DNA of 64,000 bases from CBDDEC01 sp965198045 (GCA_965198045.1 CBDAOL010000012.1:682001-746000), one strand, 5' to 3'. Counted from the stretch's first letter, positions 34,100 to 43,382 are shown. Program-made: numbers and translations. The notes: a model not told the origin generated them from the letters alone.

Positions 34100-36903
34100 C
34101 CACTGATGTTGATCGCAGCGATGACGCGACCCCGGGCGACGCCGTAACGGACGACGCCATCGCCGGTAACGCCACCCCGGGGAACGATGGCATCACGCGC
34201 CTCGTCATCGTCGAGTCGCCGGCCAAGGCGCGCACCATCGCGCAGTACCTCGGTCCCTCCTACATCGTCGAGTCCTCGATCGGTCACATCCGCGACCTGC
34301 CGTCGTCCGCGGCGCAGATCCCGAAGAAGTTCAAGGGAGAGTCGTGGGCCCGCCTCGGCGTGAACATCGAGAAAGACTTCGAGCCGCTCTATGTCGTGCC
34401 GCCCGATAAGACCTCGCAGGTCACGAAGCTGCGCAAGCTGCTCAAGCAAGCCGACGAGCTCTACCTCGCCACCGACGAGGACCGCGAGGGAGAGGCCATC
34501 GCCTGGCACCTGAGCGAGGTGCTGAAGCCGAAGGTCCCCGTGTACCGCATGGTCTTCCACGAGATTACTGAGCACGCCATCGCCGAAGCGATTCGCAACC
34601 CGCGCGAGATCGACCAACCTGTGGTGCGAGCGCAGGAGGCGCGGCGCATTCTAGACCGGCTGTTCGGCTACGAGGTCTCGCCCGTGCTCTGGAAGAAGGT
34701 CAAGCCACGGTTGTCGGCCGGCCGCGTGCAGTCCGTCGCCGTCCGTCTCGTCGTCGACCGCGAGCAGGAGCGTATGGCGTTCGTCAGCGCCTCCTACTGG
34801 GACATCGACGCCGACCTGCGGACGCGCACTGACGAGCCAGCACAACTACGAGCGCGCCTCGTCGAACTCGACCGCCAGCGCATCGCCAGCGGTCGCGACT
34901 TCGATGCCGCTTCGGGCGCCATGGCCGACGACAGCGAATCGCGGCTCCTCGACGAGTCGTCCGCCACTGCCCTGGCGGAACGGCTCCGCGCAGCGACGTT
35001 CGCCGTCACAGACGTCACCGAGCGCCCGTACACGCAGCGACCCCCGGCGCCGTTCATCACGTCGACGTTGCAGCAGGAAGCCGGACGCAAGCTGCGCTAC
35101 ACCGCGCAGCGCACGATGCAGGTCGCCCAGCGGCTGTACGAGAACGGCTACATCACCTACATGCGAACCGACTCCGCCGACCTCTCGCAACAGGCGGTGA
35201 CTGCGGCGCGCGAGCAGATCGCCTCGCTGTATGGCCGCGACTACCACCCCGACCAGCCTCGTCGTTACACCACCTCGACCGAGGGCGCGCAGGAGGCGCA
35301 CGAGGCGATCCGGCCGGCCGGCGAGCGCTTCCGGACGCCGGAGAGCGTGCAGGGCGAACTCGACCCGGACGCAACGCGGCTCTACGACCTGATCTGGAAG
35401 CGCACCATCGCCTCGCAGATGAGCGACGCGAAGGGTGTGCGCACCCAGGTGCGCCTCGACGCCGACGCGGGCGACCTCGGCGTCGCGACGTTCCACACCT
35501 CCGGCAAGGTGATCCAGTTCCCCGGCTTCCTCCGCGCGTACGTCGAGGGCTCGGACGACCCTGATGCAGAACTCGAGGACCAGGAGCGCATCCTGCCGCA
35601 CCTCGAGGTCGGCCAGGAGCTGGACGCCACGGACACCGAGGCCAGCGGGCACGAGACGCAGCCACCGAACCGCTGGACAGAGGCGAGCCTGATCCGCGAG
35701 CTCGAGGAGCGCGGTATCGGGCGGCCATCTACCTACGCTTCCATCCTGCAGACGATCCAGGATCGTGGGTACGTCTGGAAGAAGGGCTCCGCCCTCGTTC
35801 CCAGCTTCACCGCCTTCGCCGTGGTTCAGCTCCTCGAGGAGCACTTCCCGGTGCTCGTCGACCTCGGCTTCACCGCGCGCATGGAGGAGTCGCTCGACGA
35901 GATCGCCGAGGGCGAGCGTGAGCCGAAGCCGTGGCTGCACGACTTCTACTACGGCGACCCGAACGCTCCCGACGACGACCCGATGGGTCGCGAGGGGCTG
36001 CACGGCACGATCGAGGGCGGCTGGGAAGCCATCGACGCCCGCGCCATCTCCTCGATCCCGCTCGGGCTCGACGAGGACGGGAGGCTGGTCGCGGTGCGCG
36101 TCGGCCGCTACGGGCCCTATGTGCAGGCCGGCGACGAGGAGCTGCGCGCCGAGGTGCGGGAAGACCTCGAGCCGGACGAGATGGATCTAGCGTTCGCGCA
36201 GGAGCTGCTGCATCAGCGCAGCCTGGGCGACCGTCAGATCGCGACGTGGGTCGAGACCGGTGAGCCGGTGTTCCTCAAGACCGGCCGCTATGGCCCTTAT
36301 GTCCAGGTCGGCGAGGACCAGGAGCCGGTCAAAGGCAAGGCGAAGAAGGACGCGCCGAAACCTCGCCGAGCCTCGCTCTGGCCCGACATGTCGATGGAAG
36401 ATGTGACTGAAGCGCAGGCGCTCCAGGTGCTCGCGTTTCCGAAGAACCTCGGACAGCACCCCGAAAGCGACGAGGCGGTCATGGTTCAGGACGGCCCCAA
36501 CGGGCCGTACGTGAAGGCAGGCAGCGAGAGCCGGAGCCTCGAGGACCACGATCACATGCGGCGCATCACGCTCGACGAAGCGGTGGCACTGCTTAAGGAG
36601 CCGCGCCGCCGGCGAGGTCAGCCGGCCCAATCGGTCCTCAAGGAGCTGGGCAAGCACCCCGACTACGACTCGCCGATCACCGTCCGCGAGGGGCGGTTCG
36701 GGCCCTACGTCACCGACGGCACGGTCAACGCCTCGCTCCCCAAGGGACGCGAACCGGGCGGCGTGACACAGCAGGATGCCCTCGATTGGCTCGCCGCTCG
36801 CGAGGAGCGGCTCCGCTCGGAGGGCAAAGACCCGCGCGCGAAGAAAGCGCCGGCGCGACGCCGGACTTCGCGTCGCCCTCGACGGAAACCACGCGCGTCC
36901 TGA
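34096..36903 (+). CDS. topA: DNA topoisomerase I
   Basis: 935 residues. The Toprim domain opens VIVESPAKARTIAQYLG with DEDREGEAIAWH; the active-site Tyr lies in YITYMRTDS near residue 355; RPAGERFRTP and GIGRPSTYASILQTIQDRGYV follow. In place of zinc fingers, the C-terminus carries four topoisomerase C-terminal repeats (GRYGPYVQAG, GRYGPYVQVG, GPNGPYVKAG, GRFGPYVTDG) and a Lys/Arg-rich tail. It relaxes negative supercoils. TTG start at 34096 with GAGG upstream, its TTGA overlapping the dprA stop. The dprA-topA order is widespread in bacteria. Confidence 0.96.
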   Translation: MTTDVDRSDDATPGDAVTDDAIAGNATPGNDGITRLVIVESPAKARTIAQYLGPSYIVESSIGHIRDLPSSAAQIPKKFKGESWARLGVNIEKDFEPLYVVPPDKTSQVTKLRKLLKQADELYLATDEDREGEAIAWHLSEVLKPKVPVYRMVFHEITEHAIAEAIRNPREIDQPVVRAQEARRILDRLFGYEVSPVLWKKVKPRLSAGRVQSVAVRLVVDREQERMAFVSASYWDIDADLRTRTDEPAQLRARLVELDRQRIASGRDFDAASGAMADDSESRLLDESSATALAERLRAATFAVTDVTERPYTQRPPAPFITSTLQQEAGRKLRYTAQRTMQVAQRLYENGYITYMRTDSADLSQQAVTAAREQIASLYGRDYHPDQPRRYTTSTEGAQEAHEAIRPAGERFRTPESVQGELDPDATRLYDLIWKRTIASQMSDAKGVRTQVRLDADAGDLGVATFHTSGKVIQFPGFLRAYVEGSDDPDAELEDQERILPHLEVGQELDATDTEASGHETQPPNRWTEASLIRELEERGIGRPSTYASILQTIQDRGYVWKKGSALVPSFTAFAVVQLLEEHFPVLVDLGFTARMEESLDEIAEGEREPKPWLHDFYYGDPNAPDDDPMGREGLHGTIEGGWEAIDARAISSIPLGLDEDGRLVAVRVGRYGPYVQAGDEELRAEVREDLEPDEMDLAFAQELLHQRSLGDRQIATWVETGEPVFLKTGRYGPYVQVGEDQEPVKGKAKKDAPKPRRASLWPDMSMEDVTEAQALQVLAFPKNLGQHPESDEAVMVQDGPNGPYVKAGSESRSLEDHDHMRRITLDEAVALLKEPRRRRGQPAQSVLKELGKHPDYDSPITVREGRFGPYVTDGTVNASLPKGREPGGVTQQDALDWLAAREERLRSEGKDPRAKKAPARRRTSRRPRRKPRAS

Positions 36904-37805
36904 TGGCGCGCGCCCGCGTCGGCACTGGGGTCGAGCTCGACTACACCGTGACGGGCCGCGAGAACGGCGTGCCGCTGCTCTTCATCCACGGCGGATACGG
37001 CGGGCCCGCGACGACGATCTTCGGCGCCGCAACCGCCCTCGAGGGCGTGTTCGGCGACGAGGTGCGGCTGATTCGCTACTCCCGGCGCAACGCCGGTGCG
37101 TCCGAGTACGTACTCAGCGAGTTTGACCTGCCGGACATCGCCGCCGACGCCGCCGGCCTGCTGGACCACCTCGAGGTCGAGCGTGCGATCGTCGTCGGCT
37201 CCTCGGCCGGTGGCCCCGTCGCGCTCGAGTTCGCGCTGACGTGGCCGGAACGTGTGATCGCGCTCGGTCTCCCGAACACCGGTCCGGCGATCATGTGCGA
37301 GGCGCCCGAGGGCCTGCCCGACGAGCTTCCGCCCAGCGTCCGCGCCCGTCTCGATGAGGTCGCGCACCGGATGAGCATCGTGCGGGACGTCGAGGCGCGC
37401 GGCGTTGAGGCGGCGTTCGGCGATCGTGCAGCTCGCGTCCGCGACGAGGCGCGCGAGCGCGCGACGGACATCGCCCGCGTGCGTGGCGTGGACGAGAGCG
37501 ATCTGACGCAGCGCCTCGCTGACACGTCGGAAGAAGAGCTGGCGCGGCTCTGGTACGGCAGCCTCCTCAACTGGCGCGCAACCGCGGATCACGACCACTG
37601 GTCGCGCCTCGGCACGATCGAGGCGACGACGATCGTCATCCACGGCGACGCCGACGCGGTCGTGCCTTTCGAGTACGGCGAGATGTTGCGGGACGGCATC
37701 CCGAACGCCGAGTTCCACCGCATCGCGGACGCGCCGCACGGCATCACGCAGCACCCGGAGGCGCAGTCCATCCTCCGCGACTGGGTGGCGCGCATCAGTG
37801 GCTAG
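36903..37805 (+). CDS. alpha/beta hydrolase
   Basis: 300 residues. LLFIHGGYGGPATT is the oxyanion region, VVGSSAGGPVALEFA the nucleophile elbow (Ser), VIHGDADAVVPFEYG carries the Asp, and APHGITQHPEAQ the His. Two central helices (about 130-220) form a cap. Could be an esterase, peptidase or C-C hydrolase; the substrate is not readable. ATG 36903 overlaps the topA stop (TGATG). An inverted repeat covers its stop codon. Confidence 0.88.
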   Translation: MARARVGTGVELDYTVTGRENGVPLLFIHGGYGGPATTIFGAATALEGVFGDEVRLIRYSRRNAGASEYVLSEFDLPDIAADAAGLLDHLEVERAIVVGSSAGGPVALEFALTWPERVIALGLPNTGPAIMCEAPEGLPDELPPSVRARLDEVAHRMSIVRDVEARGVEAAFGDRAARVRDEARERATDIARVRGVDESDLTQRLADTSEEELARLWYGSLLNWRATADHDHWSRLGTIEATTIVIHGDADAVVPFEYGEMLRDGIPNAEFHRIADAPHGITQHPEAQSILRDWVARISG

Positions 37806-37819
37806 CGGCTAGCCTTTAT
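37800..37819 (+). terminator. short hairpin with T-run at the end of the hydrolase gene
   Basis: GGCTAG (37800-37805) and CTAGCC (37809-37814) form a 6-bp stem with loop CGG, followed by TTTAT. It overlaps the stop codon. Weak but terminator-like. Confidence 0.35.
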
Positions 37820-37851
37820 GTGAACTCCGGGCGGGGTATCCGGGGTCGACC

Positions 37852-38898
37852 ATCACCTCAACGCCGGCCGAAACGCCGCTACCGCCCGCGCAGCAGGAAG
37901 CCGCGCGGGCCCTCGACGCCTACCTCGCGCATCTGACCGAGGTGAAGCGGCGCTCGCCGCACACCGTGCGCAATTACCGCACCGACCTCGCCGACTTCCT
38001 CGCCTTCCTCGAGGAGATGCGCCGCGACTATCGCGAAGCCGGTCGCGAGGACGGTCGCGCCTACCTCGGCGCGCTGCGCATCCGCGACCTGTCGGAGGCC
38101 TCGGTGCGACGTCGAGCGGTGACGATCGCCGGCTTCTACCGCTGGCTCGACCGGGAGGGCTACGAGCTACAGGCGCGGCCAGGCGACTCGATGTTGCGAC
38201 TGCGCTATCCGAAGGTGACGAAACGCCTGCCGCGCTACCTCAGCCAGCAGGACGCTGAGTCGCTGGTCGAGGCACCCGAGGACGAGACTCCCCTCGGCCT
38301 CCGCGATCGCGCGATCCTCGAGCTGCTCTACGGCGCGGGCTTGCGGGTGAGCGAGCTGGTCGGCCTCGACGGCCTGGACATCGACCTGGCGAACCGCCAG
38401 GCACGTGTGCTCGGCAAGGGCGGGCACGTACGCGTCGCGCTGTTCGGCGATCTGGCCGCCGATGCGCTGCAGCGCTACCTCGATGACGGCCGGCCGGAGC
38501 TCGCCGCCGGCGCCGAGGCGGCACTGTTCCTCAATCGCTCAGGCGGCCGGCTCTCGGCGCGATCGGTGCAGACGATCGTGCGCCGGATGGGCATGCAGGC
38601 GGGCATTGCACAGCGCGTTCACCCGCACCTGCTGCGACACAGCTTCGCCACGCATATGCTGGAGGGCGACGCCGACCTGCGCGTCGTCCAGCACCTGCTG
38701 GGACACGCATCGGCCGACACGACGCAGATTTACACCTCGGTCGCGGAGCGTCGCAGCGCGGAACTCGTCGGCAACGCTCTGGAGCGTGCGCGGGAGGCCG
38801 AGGCGGCGACGCCCGCGCGGCGTCCCGGTCGCGAGGCCGATGGGGGCAACGATGCGGGTCCTGGTGCTGAACGGACCGAACCTCAACCTCCTCGGTGA
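37852..38898 (+). CDS. Xer-type tyrosine recombinase, predicted AUC start
   Basis: All catalytic residues are visible: Arg in GAGLRVSELVGL, Lys near GKGGHVRVALF, HLLRHSFATHML (His and Arg), LGHASADTTQ (His) and the nucleophile in IYTSV. It should act like XerC or XerD in resolving chromosome dimers. The conserved N-terminal core domain (ALDAYLAHLTEVKRRSPHTV) begins before the first GTG at 37942. From the preceding in-frame TAG at 37810 to that point there is no ATG, GTG or TTG. The only near-cognate is ATC 37852, with GGGGT 5 bases upstream, giving 348 residues (MTSTPAETP). Starting at GTG 37942 would leave 318 residues and truncate the core domain. The C-terminal 40 residues are low complexity. 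Confidence 0.88.
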   Translation: MTSTPAETPLPPAQQEAARALDAYLAHLTEVKRRSPHTVRNYRTDLADFLAFLEEMRRDYREAGREDGRAYLGALRIRDLSEASVRRRAVTIAGFYRWLDREGYELQARPGDSMLRLRYPKVTKRLPRYLSQQDAESLVEAPEDETPLGLRDRAILELLYGAGLRVSELVGLDGLDIDLANRQARVLGKGGHVRVALFGDLAADALQRYLDDGRPELAAGAEAALFLNRSGGRLSARSVQTIVRRMGMQAGIAQRVHPHLLRHSFATHMLEGDADLRVVQHLLGHASADTTQIYTSVAERRSAELVGNALERAREAEAATPARRPGREADGGNDAGPGAERTEPQPPR

Positions 38899-39292
38899 GC
38901 GCGAGACCGGCATCTACGGCGACGAAACGCTCGATCAGGTCAACGACCGCATCCGCGCCCGCGCCGGCGAGCTCGGCATCGACGTGGCGTTCGAGCAATC
39001 CAATCACGAGGGCGCGCTGATCGACATCATCCAGTCGCACCGCGACTGGGATGCCATGATCCTCAACGCCGCGGGGTACACACATACCTCGGTCGCCATC
39101 GCCGACGCCATCGCCGGCGTCGCCTTGCTGACTGTCGAGGTCCACATCTCGAACGTCTACGAGCGCGAAGCGTTTCGCCACCACAGCTACATCGAACCGG
39201 TGGCCATGCTGACGATCGTCGGGCACGGCACCGATGGCTACATCGAGGCGCTCGAGGCGATCCACGAGCGCCTCGGAGGGAACGACGCATGA
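38852..39292 (+). CDS. aroQ: 3-dehydroquinate dehydratase, type II
   Basis: 146 residues: RVLVLNGPNLNLLGERETGIYG with the catalytic Tyr, FEQSNHEGALIDIIQSH, LNAAGYTHTSVAIADAI, EVHISNVYEREAFRHHSYI. It catalyses step 3 of the shikimate pathway as a dodecamer. I chose ATG 38852 (GGGGG 5 bases upstream); ATG 38840 is also possible. It overlaps the end of the recombinase gene and its stop overlaps the next start (ATGA). The other aro genes are 16-20 kb away. Confidence 0.96.
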   Translation: MRVLVLNGPNLNLLGERETGIYGDETLDQVNDRIRARAGELGIDVAFEQSNHEGALIDIIQSHRDWDAMILNAAGYTHTSVAIADAIAGVALLTVEVHISNVYEREAFRHHSYIEPVAMLTIVGHGTDGYIEALEAIHERLGGNDA

Positions 39293-40374
39293 GCAGCGCC
39301 GCCCGCATTGACCGCCTGCGCGCCCGCTTCGACGAACTGGGCGTCGACGCTCTGCTCGTGACGACGCCGTCGAACCGTCGTTGGATCGCCGGCTTCACCG
39401 GCAGCGCGGGGGTCGCGCTCGTGACGCGCAAGGTGGCGCGCTTCGCGACCGACTCGCGCTACTGGGAACAGGTCGGACGCGAGTGCCCCGAGTACGAGCT
39501 GGTGCAAGTCGCGGGCGCGACCACCGGCGCAGCGCCGGCCATCCTCGAGGGCACGGGCGGCCTCCGGGTGGGCTTCGAGCCGGCCGGTATGACCTTCGCG
39601 GATCACGAGGTGTGGCAGCGTGCGGTCGCGGACCTCGAGGGGGCATCCCGCCCGACACTGGTGGCCGCGCCGCGTGCGATCGAGGACCTGCGGATGATCA
39701 AGGAACCCGACGAACTCGACGCGCTGACCCGCGCCGTGCTGCTGGGCGACGACGCCTGCCGCCACGCGATGGATACGATCGAGCCCGGCAGGACCGAGCA
39801 GGACGTGGCGTGGGCGATCCAGACCTATGCCATGACGCACGGCGCGGACGACCTCTCGTTCGGCACCATCGTGGCCGGCGGTGCGCACGGCGCGCTGCCG
39901 CACTGGCGCGCCTCGGACACCCCGCTCGAGGCCGGTACGGGCGTCGTGATCGACATGGGCGTGATCGTCGACGGCTACTGCAGCGACCTCACGCGCACCG
40001 TCTTTCTCGGCGAGCCGGATGACGAGTTCCGCCGCGTCTACCACACCGTCCTCGAGGCGCAGGTCACCGCCGAGGAGCAGATCGAGGCCGGCATGCCCGG
40101 GCGCGAAGGGCACCGCATCGCCGCCGACGTGATCGCGGCGGCCGGCCATGCCGAACACTTTGGCCACGGCCTCGGCCACGGCGTCGGGTTGGACATCCAC
40201 GAGGATCCTCGGCTGGCCCCGACCTCGGATGATGTCCTCGAGGATGGGCATGTAGTCACCGTCGAGCCAGGGATCTACATTCCGGGCTGGGGAGGCGTGC
40301 GCATCGAAGATCAATGCGTGATGGAGGCGGGCCGCTTGCGGCCTATCTCCACCGCACCGAAGCTCGATCTCTGA
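39289..40374 (+). CDS. Xaa-Pro aminopeptidase / prolidase (M24B)
   Basis: 361 residues: an N-terminal creatinase-like domain (LLVTTPSNRRWIAGFTGSAG) and a C-terminal pita-bread domain with the five metal ligands visible: DMGVIVDGYCSDLTRT (two Asp), HGLGHGVGLDIHE (His), VVTVEPGIYIPG (Glu) and GGVRIEDQ (Glu). It cleaves X-Pro peptides. It lies just before efp, a pairing common in Firmicutes and Chloroflexota, where the product is often called PepQ or PepP. ATGA overlap with aroQ. Confidence 0.94.
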   Translation: MSSAARIDRLRARFDELGVDALLVTTPSNRRWIAGFTGSAGVALVTRKVARFATDSRYWEQVGRECPEYELVQVAGATTGAAPAILEGTGGLRVGFEPAGMTFADHEVWQRAVADLEGASRPTLVAAPRAIEDLRMIKEPDELDALTRAVLLGDDACRHAMDTIEPGRTEQDVAWAIQTYAMTHGADDLSFGTIVAGGAHGALPHWRASDTPLEAGTGVVIDMGVIVDGYCSDLTRTVFLGEPDDEFRRVYHTVLEAQVTAEEQIEAGMPGREGHRIAADVIAAAGHAEHFGHGLGHGVGLDIHEDPRLAPTSDDVLEDGHVVTVEPGIYIPGWGGVRIEDQCVMEAGRLRPISTAPKLDL

Positions 40375-40436
40375 AAATCTCCCGCTGACTCGACGGGCCG
40401 AACGTCGGACCCGCAGTTGCACTGAAGGACGAGCGC

Positions 40437-41000
40437 GTGATTGGTACCTCCGACCTGAAGAAGGGCATCTCCGTCGAGGTCGACGGCACCCTCTACCAGG
40501 TGATCGACGTGCACCATGTGAAGACGAAGAAGTCAGCTGTCTATCACGTCAAACTGCGCGACCTGCGAGGCGGCCACACCGTCGAGAAGTCCTTCAACGC
40601 CGGCGCGAAGCTGACCACTGCGCGCGTCGAGAGGCGGCAGATGCAGTACCTCTACGGCGACACCGACCGCCACACGTTCATGAACACTGAGACCTACGAC
40701 CAGGTCGAGGTGCCGTCGGGGATCCTCGGCGACGCGCTGAACTACATCACCGAGAGCGCCATCGTCCAGCTCGTGCTGTTCGGCGAGGAGGCGCTCAGCA
40801 TCGAGCTGCCGGCTGCCGTCGAGCTGACGATCACGCAATCCGACCCGGGCGTGAAGGGCGACACCGCCACCGGCGCGACCAAGTCGGCGACGGTCGAGAC
40901 CGGCCTCGTGGTCGCCGTGCCGCTGTTCATGAACCAGGGCGACACCATTAAAGTCTCGACCTCGAACGGCGAATACCTCGAGCGGACCGCCACGGCCTAG
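40437..41000 (+). CDS. efp: elongation factor P
   Basis: 187 residues: N-terminal KOW-like domain (IGTSDLKKGISVEVDGTLYQ), then two OB domains and FMNTETYDQVEVPSG. EF-P rescues ribosomes stalled on proline stretches. GTG start at 40437 with GAAGGAC upstream. The loop that carries the modified Lys in E. coli (KPGKG) here reads KTKKS, with Lys32 at the equivalent position and a second Lys beside it. The modification system, if any, is not in the window. Confidence 0.97.
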   Translation: MIGTSDLKKGISVEVDGTLYQVIDVHHVKTKKSAVYHVKLRDLRGGHTVEKSFNAGAKLTTARVERRQMQYLYGDTDRHTFMNTETYDQVEVPSGILGDALNYITESAIVQLVLFGEEALSIELPAAVELTITQSDPGVKGDTATGATKSATVETGLVVAVPLFMNQGDTIKVSTSNGEYLERTATA

Positions 41001-41052
41001 GCGGCCTCGAGAGAACCTGAGGCTGGGCGAAGCGAGGGGGGAGCGCGCAGCG

Positions 41053-42258
41053 ATGCCACCCGAAGTCCGCGCTGTCTGGCAGGTCGTTCGCTATCTTCGG
41101 CAGCTCGTCGAGGCTGACCCGGCGCTCTCCGATCTCTGGATCGGCGGCGAGGTCTCGAACCTGACGCTCGCCTCGTCCGGGCACATGTACTTCACCCTGA
41201 AGGACCAGGGCAGCCAGCTGCGCTGCGTGTTCTTCCGCGGCAACAACGTCAATCAGCGCGATCGCGTCGCCGAGGGCGCGGCCATCGTCGTGCACGGCAA
41301 CGCATCCGTGTACGAGGGCCGCGGCGAGTTGCAGTTCAACGTGGACTTCGTCCAGCACGCCGGGACCGGCGCGCTGCAGGCCGAGTTCGAGCGGCGCAAA
41401 GCGCAGTTCGCGGAGGAGGGGCTGTTCGCGGAGGAGCGCAAGCGACCGCTGCCGCGCTTCCCACGACGGATCGGCGTCGTCACCTCAGCGCGCGGCGCGG
41501 CGTTCCACGACATCCAGTCAGTGCTCGAACGACGGTGGCCGATGGCGACCATCGTGTTCCGCCCGGTGCAGGTGCAGGGCGACGAGGCGGCGGTCGACAT
41601 CGCCGAGGGCATTCGTGACATCGCGCCCCCCGACCAGCCCGAGGCGTGGCCGGAACTGCTGATCGTCGGCCGCGGCGGCGGGTCCGCCGAGGATCTCTGG
41701 TCATTCAGCGAGGAGCCCGTCGTACGAGCCGTCTTCGGCGCACCGGTCCCGGTGATCTCGGCCGTGGGGCATGAGACGGACACCTCGCTCGCCGACCTGG
41801 CCGCCGACGTCCGTGCCCCTACCCCCTCGGCGGCGGCGGAGCTGGCCGTGCCGGACCGCGCAGAGGTCAGTCGCGCGATCGGAGAGCTGCAGCACCGCAC
41901 CGAGGTGCGACTGACACGTGCGGTCGCCGCCGCGAGCGAGCGCGTCGACGGCCAGCGCCGCACGATGGCTCAACGGCTGCCCGATCTCGTCACGCTGCGC
42001 CAGCGCCTCGACGCGCGCCGCTCGTCGATTCACGGAGCGGTCGCCGGCAGCATCGTCGCGGCACGAACGCGAGCGGCGACGCTCACGCGGCAGCTCGAAA
42101 CGCTGTCGCCCGAGGCGACGCTGGGCCGCGGCTATGCGGTCTTGACCGACGCGCACGGACAACCGGTGCCTCGCGCCGAGGGCGTTCGCACCGCCGACCG
42201 CGTGCGCATCGCCTGGCAGGACGGCGGCCGGGACGCGCGTGTAGAGTCGGACACATGA
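41053..42258 (+). CDS. xseA: exodeoxyribonuclease VII large subunit
   Basis: 401 residues. An N-terminal OB fold (LWIGGEVSNLTLASSGHMYFTL) is followed by the catalytic domain with RIGVVTSARGAAFHDI, GRGGGSAEDLWSF, SAVGHETDTSLADLAADVRAPTPSAAAE and a coiled-coil, ending LGRGYAVLTDAHGQ. Degrades single-stranded DNA together with XseB. ATG 41053; its stop overlaps the xseB start (ATGA). Confidence 0.96.
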   Translation: MPPEVRAVWQVVRYLRQLVEADPALSDLWIGGEVSNLTLASSGHMYFTLKDQGSQLRCVFFRGNNVNQRDRVAEGAAIVVHGNASVYEGRGELQFNVDFVQHAGTGALQAEFERRKAQFAEEGLFAEERKRPLPRFPRRIGVVTSARGAAFHDIQSVLERRWPMATIVFRPVQVQGDEAAVDIAEGIRDIAPPDQPEAWPELLIVGRGGGSAEDLWSFSEEPVVRAVFGAPVPVISAVGHETDTSLADLAADVRAPTPSAAAELAVPDRAEVSRAIGELQHRTEVRLTRAVAAASERVDGQRRTMAQRLPDLVTLRQRLDARRSSIHGAVAGSIVAARTRAATLTRQLETLSPEATLGRGYAVLTDAHGQPVPRAEGVRTADRVRIAWQDGGRDARVESDT

Positions 42259-42497
42259 CCGCCACTGCAGATGATCCGGCAACGAGTGACGACGCCGGCG
42301 TCGAAGATGACGGCTTCGAAGCGCTCTATACGAAGCTCGAAGCGGTCGCAGCGAGCCTCGAGGAGGGCGACCTCACACTCGAGCAGTCGGTCGCGCTCTA
42401 CGAGGAAGGCATGGCGCTGGCCGAGCGCTGCCAGGCGCAGCTCGCCGACGTCGAGCAGCGCATCGAGCAGCTGCGCCAGGGCGCCTCCGGGCAGTGA
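42255..42497 (+). CDS. xseB: exodeoxyribonuclease VII small subunit
   Basis: 80 residues with the family pattern FEALYTKLEAVAASLEEGDLTLEQSVALYEEGMALAERC. It forms the helical small subunit that binds the XseA coiled coil. Start ATG 42255 within the xseA stop, so expression is coupled. Confidence 0.95.
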   Translation: MTATADDPATSDDAGVEDDGFEALYTKLEAVAASLEEGDLTLEQSVALYEEGMALAERCQAQLADVEQRIEQLRQGASGQ

Positions 42498-42548
42498 CGG
42501 TTCAGAGTGACCGTTCACCAGTGACCACGCGCCCGTGATTAGGTACCA

Positions 42549-43382
42549 GTGACGCTCCGCATCGGCTGGTTCACCACCGCCCGTGGCGCCGGCTCCCGCG
42601 GCATGTACGAGGCGGTTCGAAGCGCCATCGACGACGGTTCCCTCGATGCCGAGATCGCTTATGTCTTCTGCAACCGTGCGCCGGGCGAGAGCGGCGAGAC
42701 GGATGCCTTCCTCGACGACGTGGCGGCGCGCGGTGACGAGGTGCGGACGGTCTCGTCGGTGAGTTTTCGCCGCTCGGTCGGCGGGGAGCGTTCGAGGCCG
42801 GGCGAGCCGCTGCCGGCGTGGCGCGAGGAGTTCGATGCCAGGGTGGCAGCACTTCTCGATGACCGCCCGATCGACATCGGTGTACTCGCCGGGTACATGC
42901 TGATCTTCAGCGCGCCGTTCGTGGTGGCGCATCCGATCCTGAATCTGCACCCGGCGCTGCCGACCGGGCCGATCGGTACCTGGCGCGAGGTGAACCGCGA
43001 ACTCATTCGCACCCACGCCGAGGAGAGCGGCGTGATGGTGCACCTCGCGATCCCGGAGGTCGATGAGGGGCCGGTTGCCGCCTTCTGCCGTTACTCGCTC
43101 CGCGGCCCCGAGTTCGATCCACTCTGGGGAGCGTTCCCGGACCCCTCGGCGATGAGCGACGACGAACTCGAGGGCAGTGAGCTGTTCGCGCGTATCAGGG
43201 CGACCGGAGTCTCGTACGAGCAGCCGTTCCTCGTCGCCGCGCTGGGTGCGTTCGCCGACGGCCGCGTGCGCGCCGAGGGGGCGCAACTCCTCGACACTGC
43301 GGGCGTACCGGTCGACGCAGTGGATGTCTCGGACAATGTCGAGCGGCGGCTGGCGCTGGCGGCGGCTGACGCCGAAGCGTAG
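42549..43382 (+). CDS. formyltransferase-like protein (PurN family)
   Basis: 277 residues starting RIGWFTTARGAGSRGMYEAV, with ILNLHPALPTGPIGTWREV matching the NxHPxL active-site strand of formyltransferases and VMVHLAIPEVDEGPV matching the catalytic Asp region. PurN transfers formyl to GAR in purine synthesis. The protein is longer than PurN (about 210), and its C-terminal 90 residues (LFARIRATGVSYEQPFLVAAL) do not match it, so the substrate may differ. GTG 42549; follows xseB by 51 bases. Confidence 0.75.
   Translation: MTLRIGWFTTARGAGSRGMYEAVRSAIDDGSLDAEIAYVFCNRAPGESGETDAFLDDVAARGDEVRTVSSVSFRRSVGGERSRPGEPLPAWREEFDARVAALLDDRPIDIGVLAGYMLIFSAPFVVAHPILNLHPALPTGPIGTWREVNRELIRTHAEESGVMVHLAIPEVDEGPVAAFCRYSLRGPEFDPLWGAFPDPSAMSDDELEGSELFARIRATGVSYEQPFLVAALGAFADGRVRAEGAQLLDTAGVPVDAVDVSDNVERRLALAAADAEA

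Noticed and set aside
37852..38898. Mobile-element integrase
   Set aside because: All features fit a chromosomal XerC/XerD recombinase; no attachment repeats, cargo or tRNA target nearby.
42242..42247. TAGAGT 7 bases before xseB as a leaderless promoter
   Set aside because: It lies in xseA coding sequence and xseB overlaps the xseA stop; translational coupling explains expression and a chance hexamer is likely.
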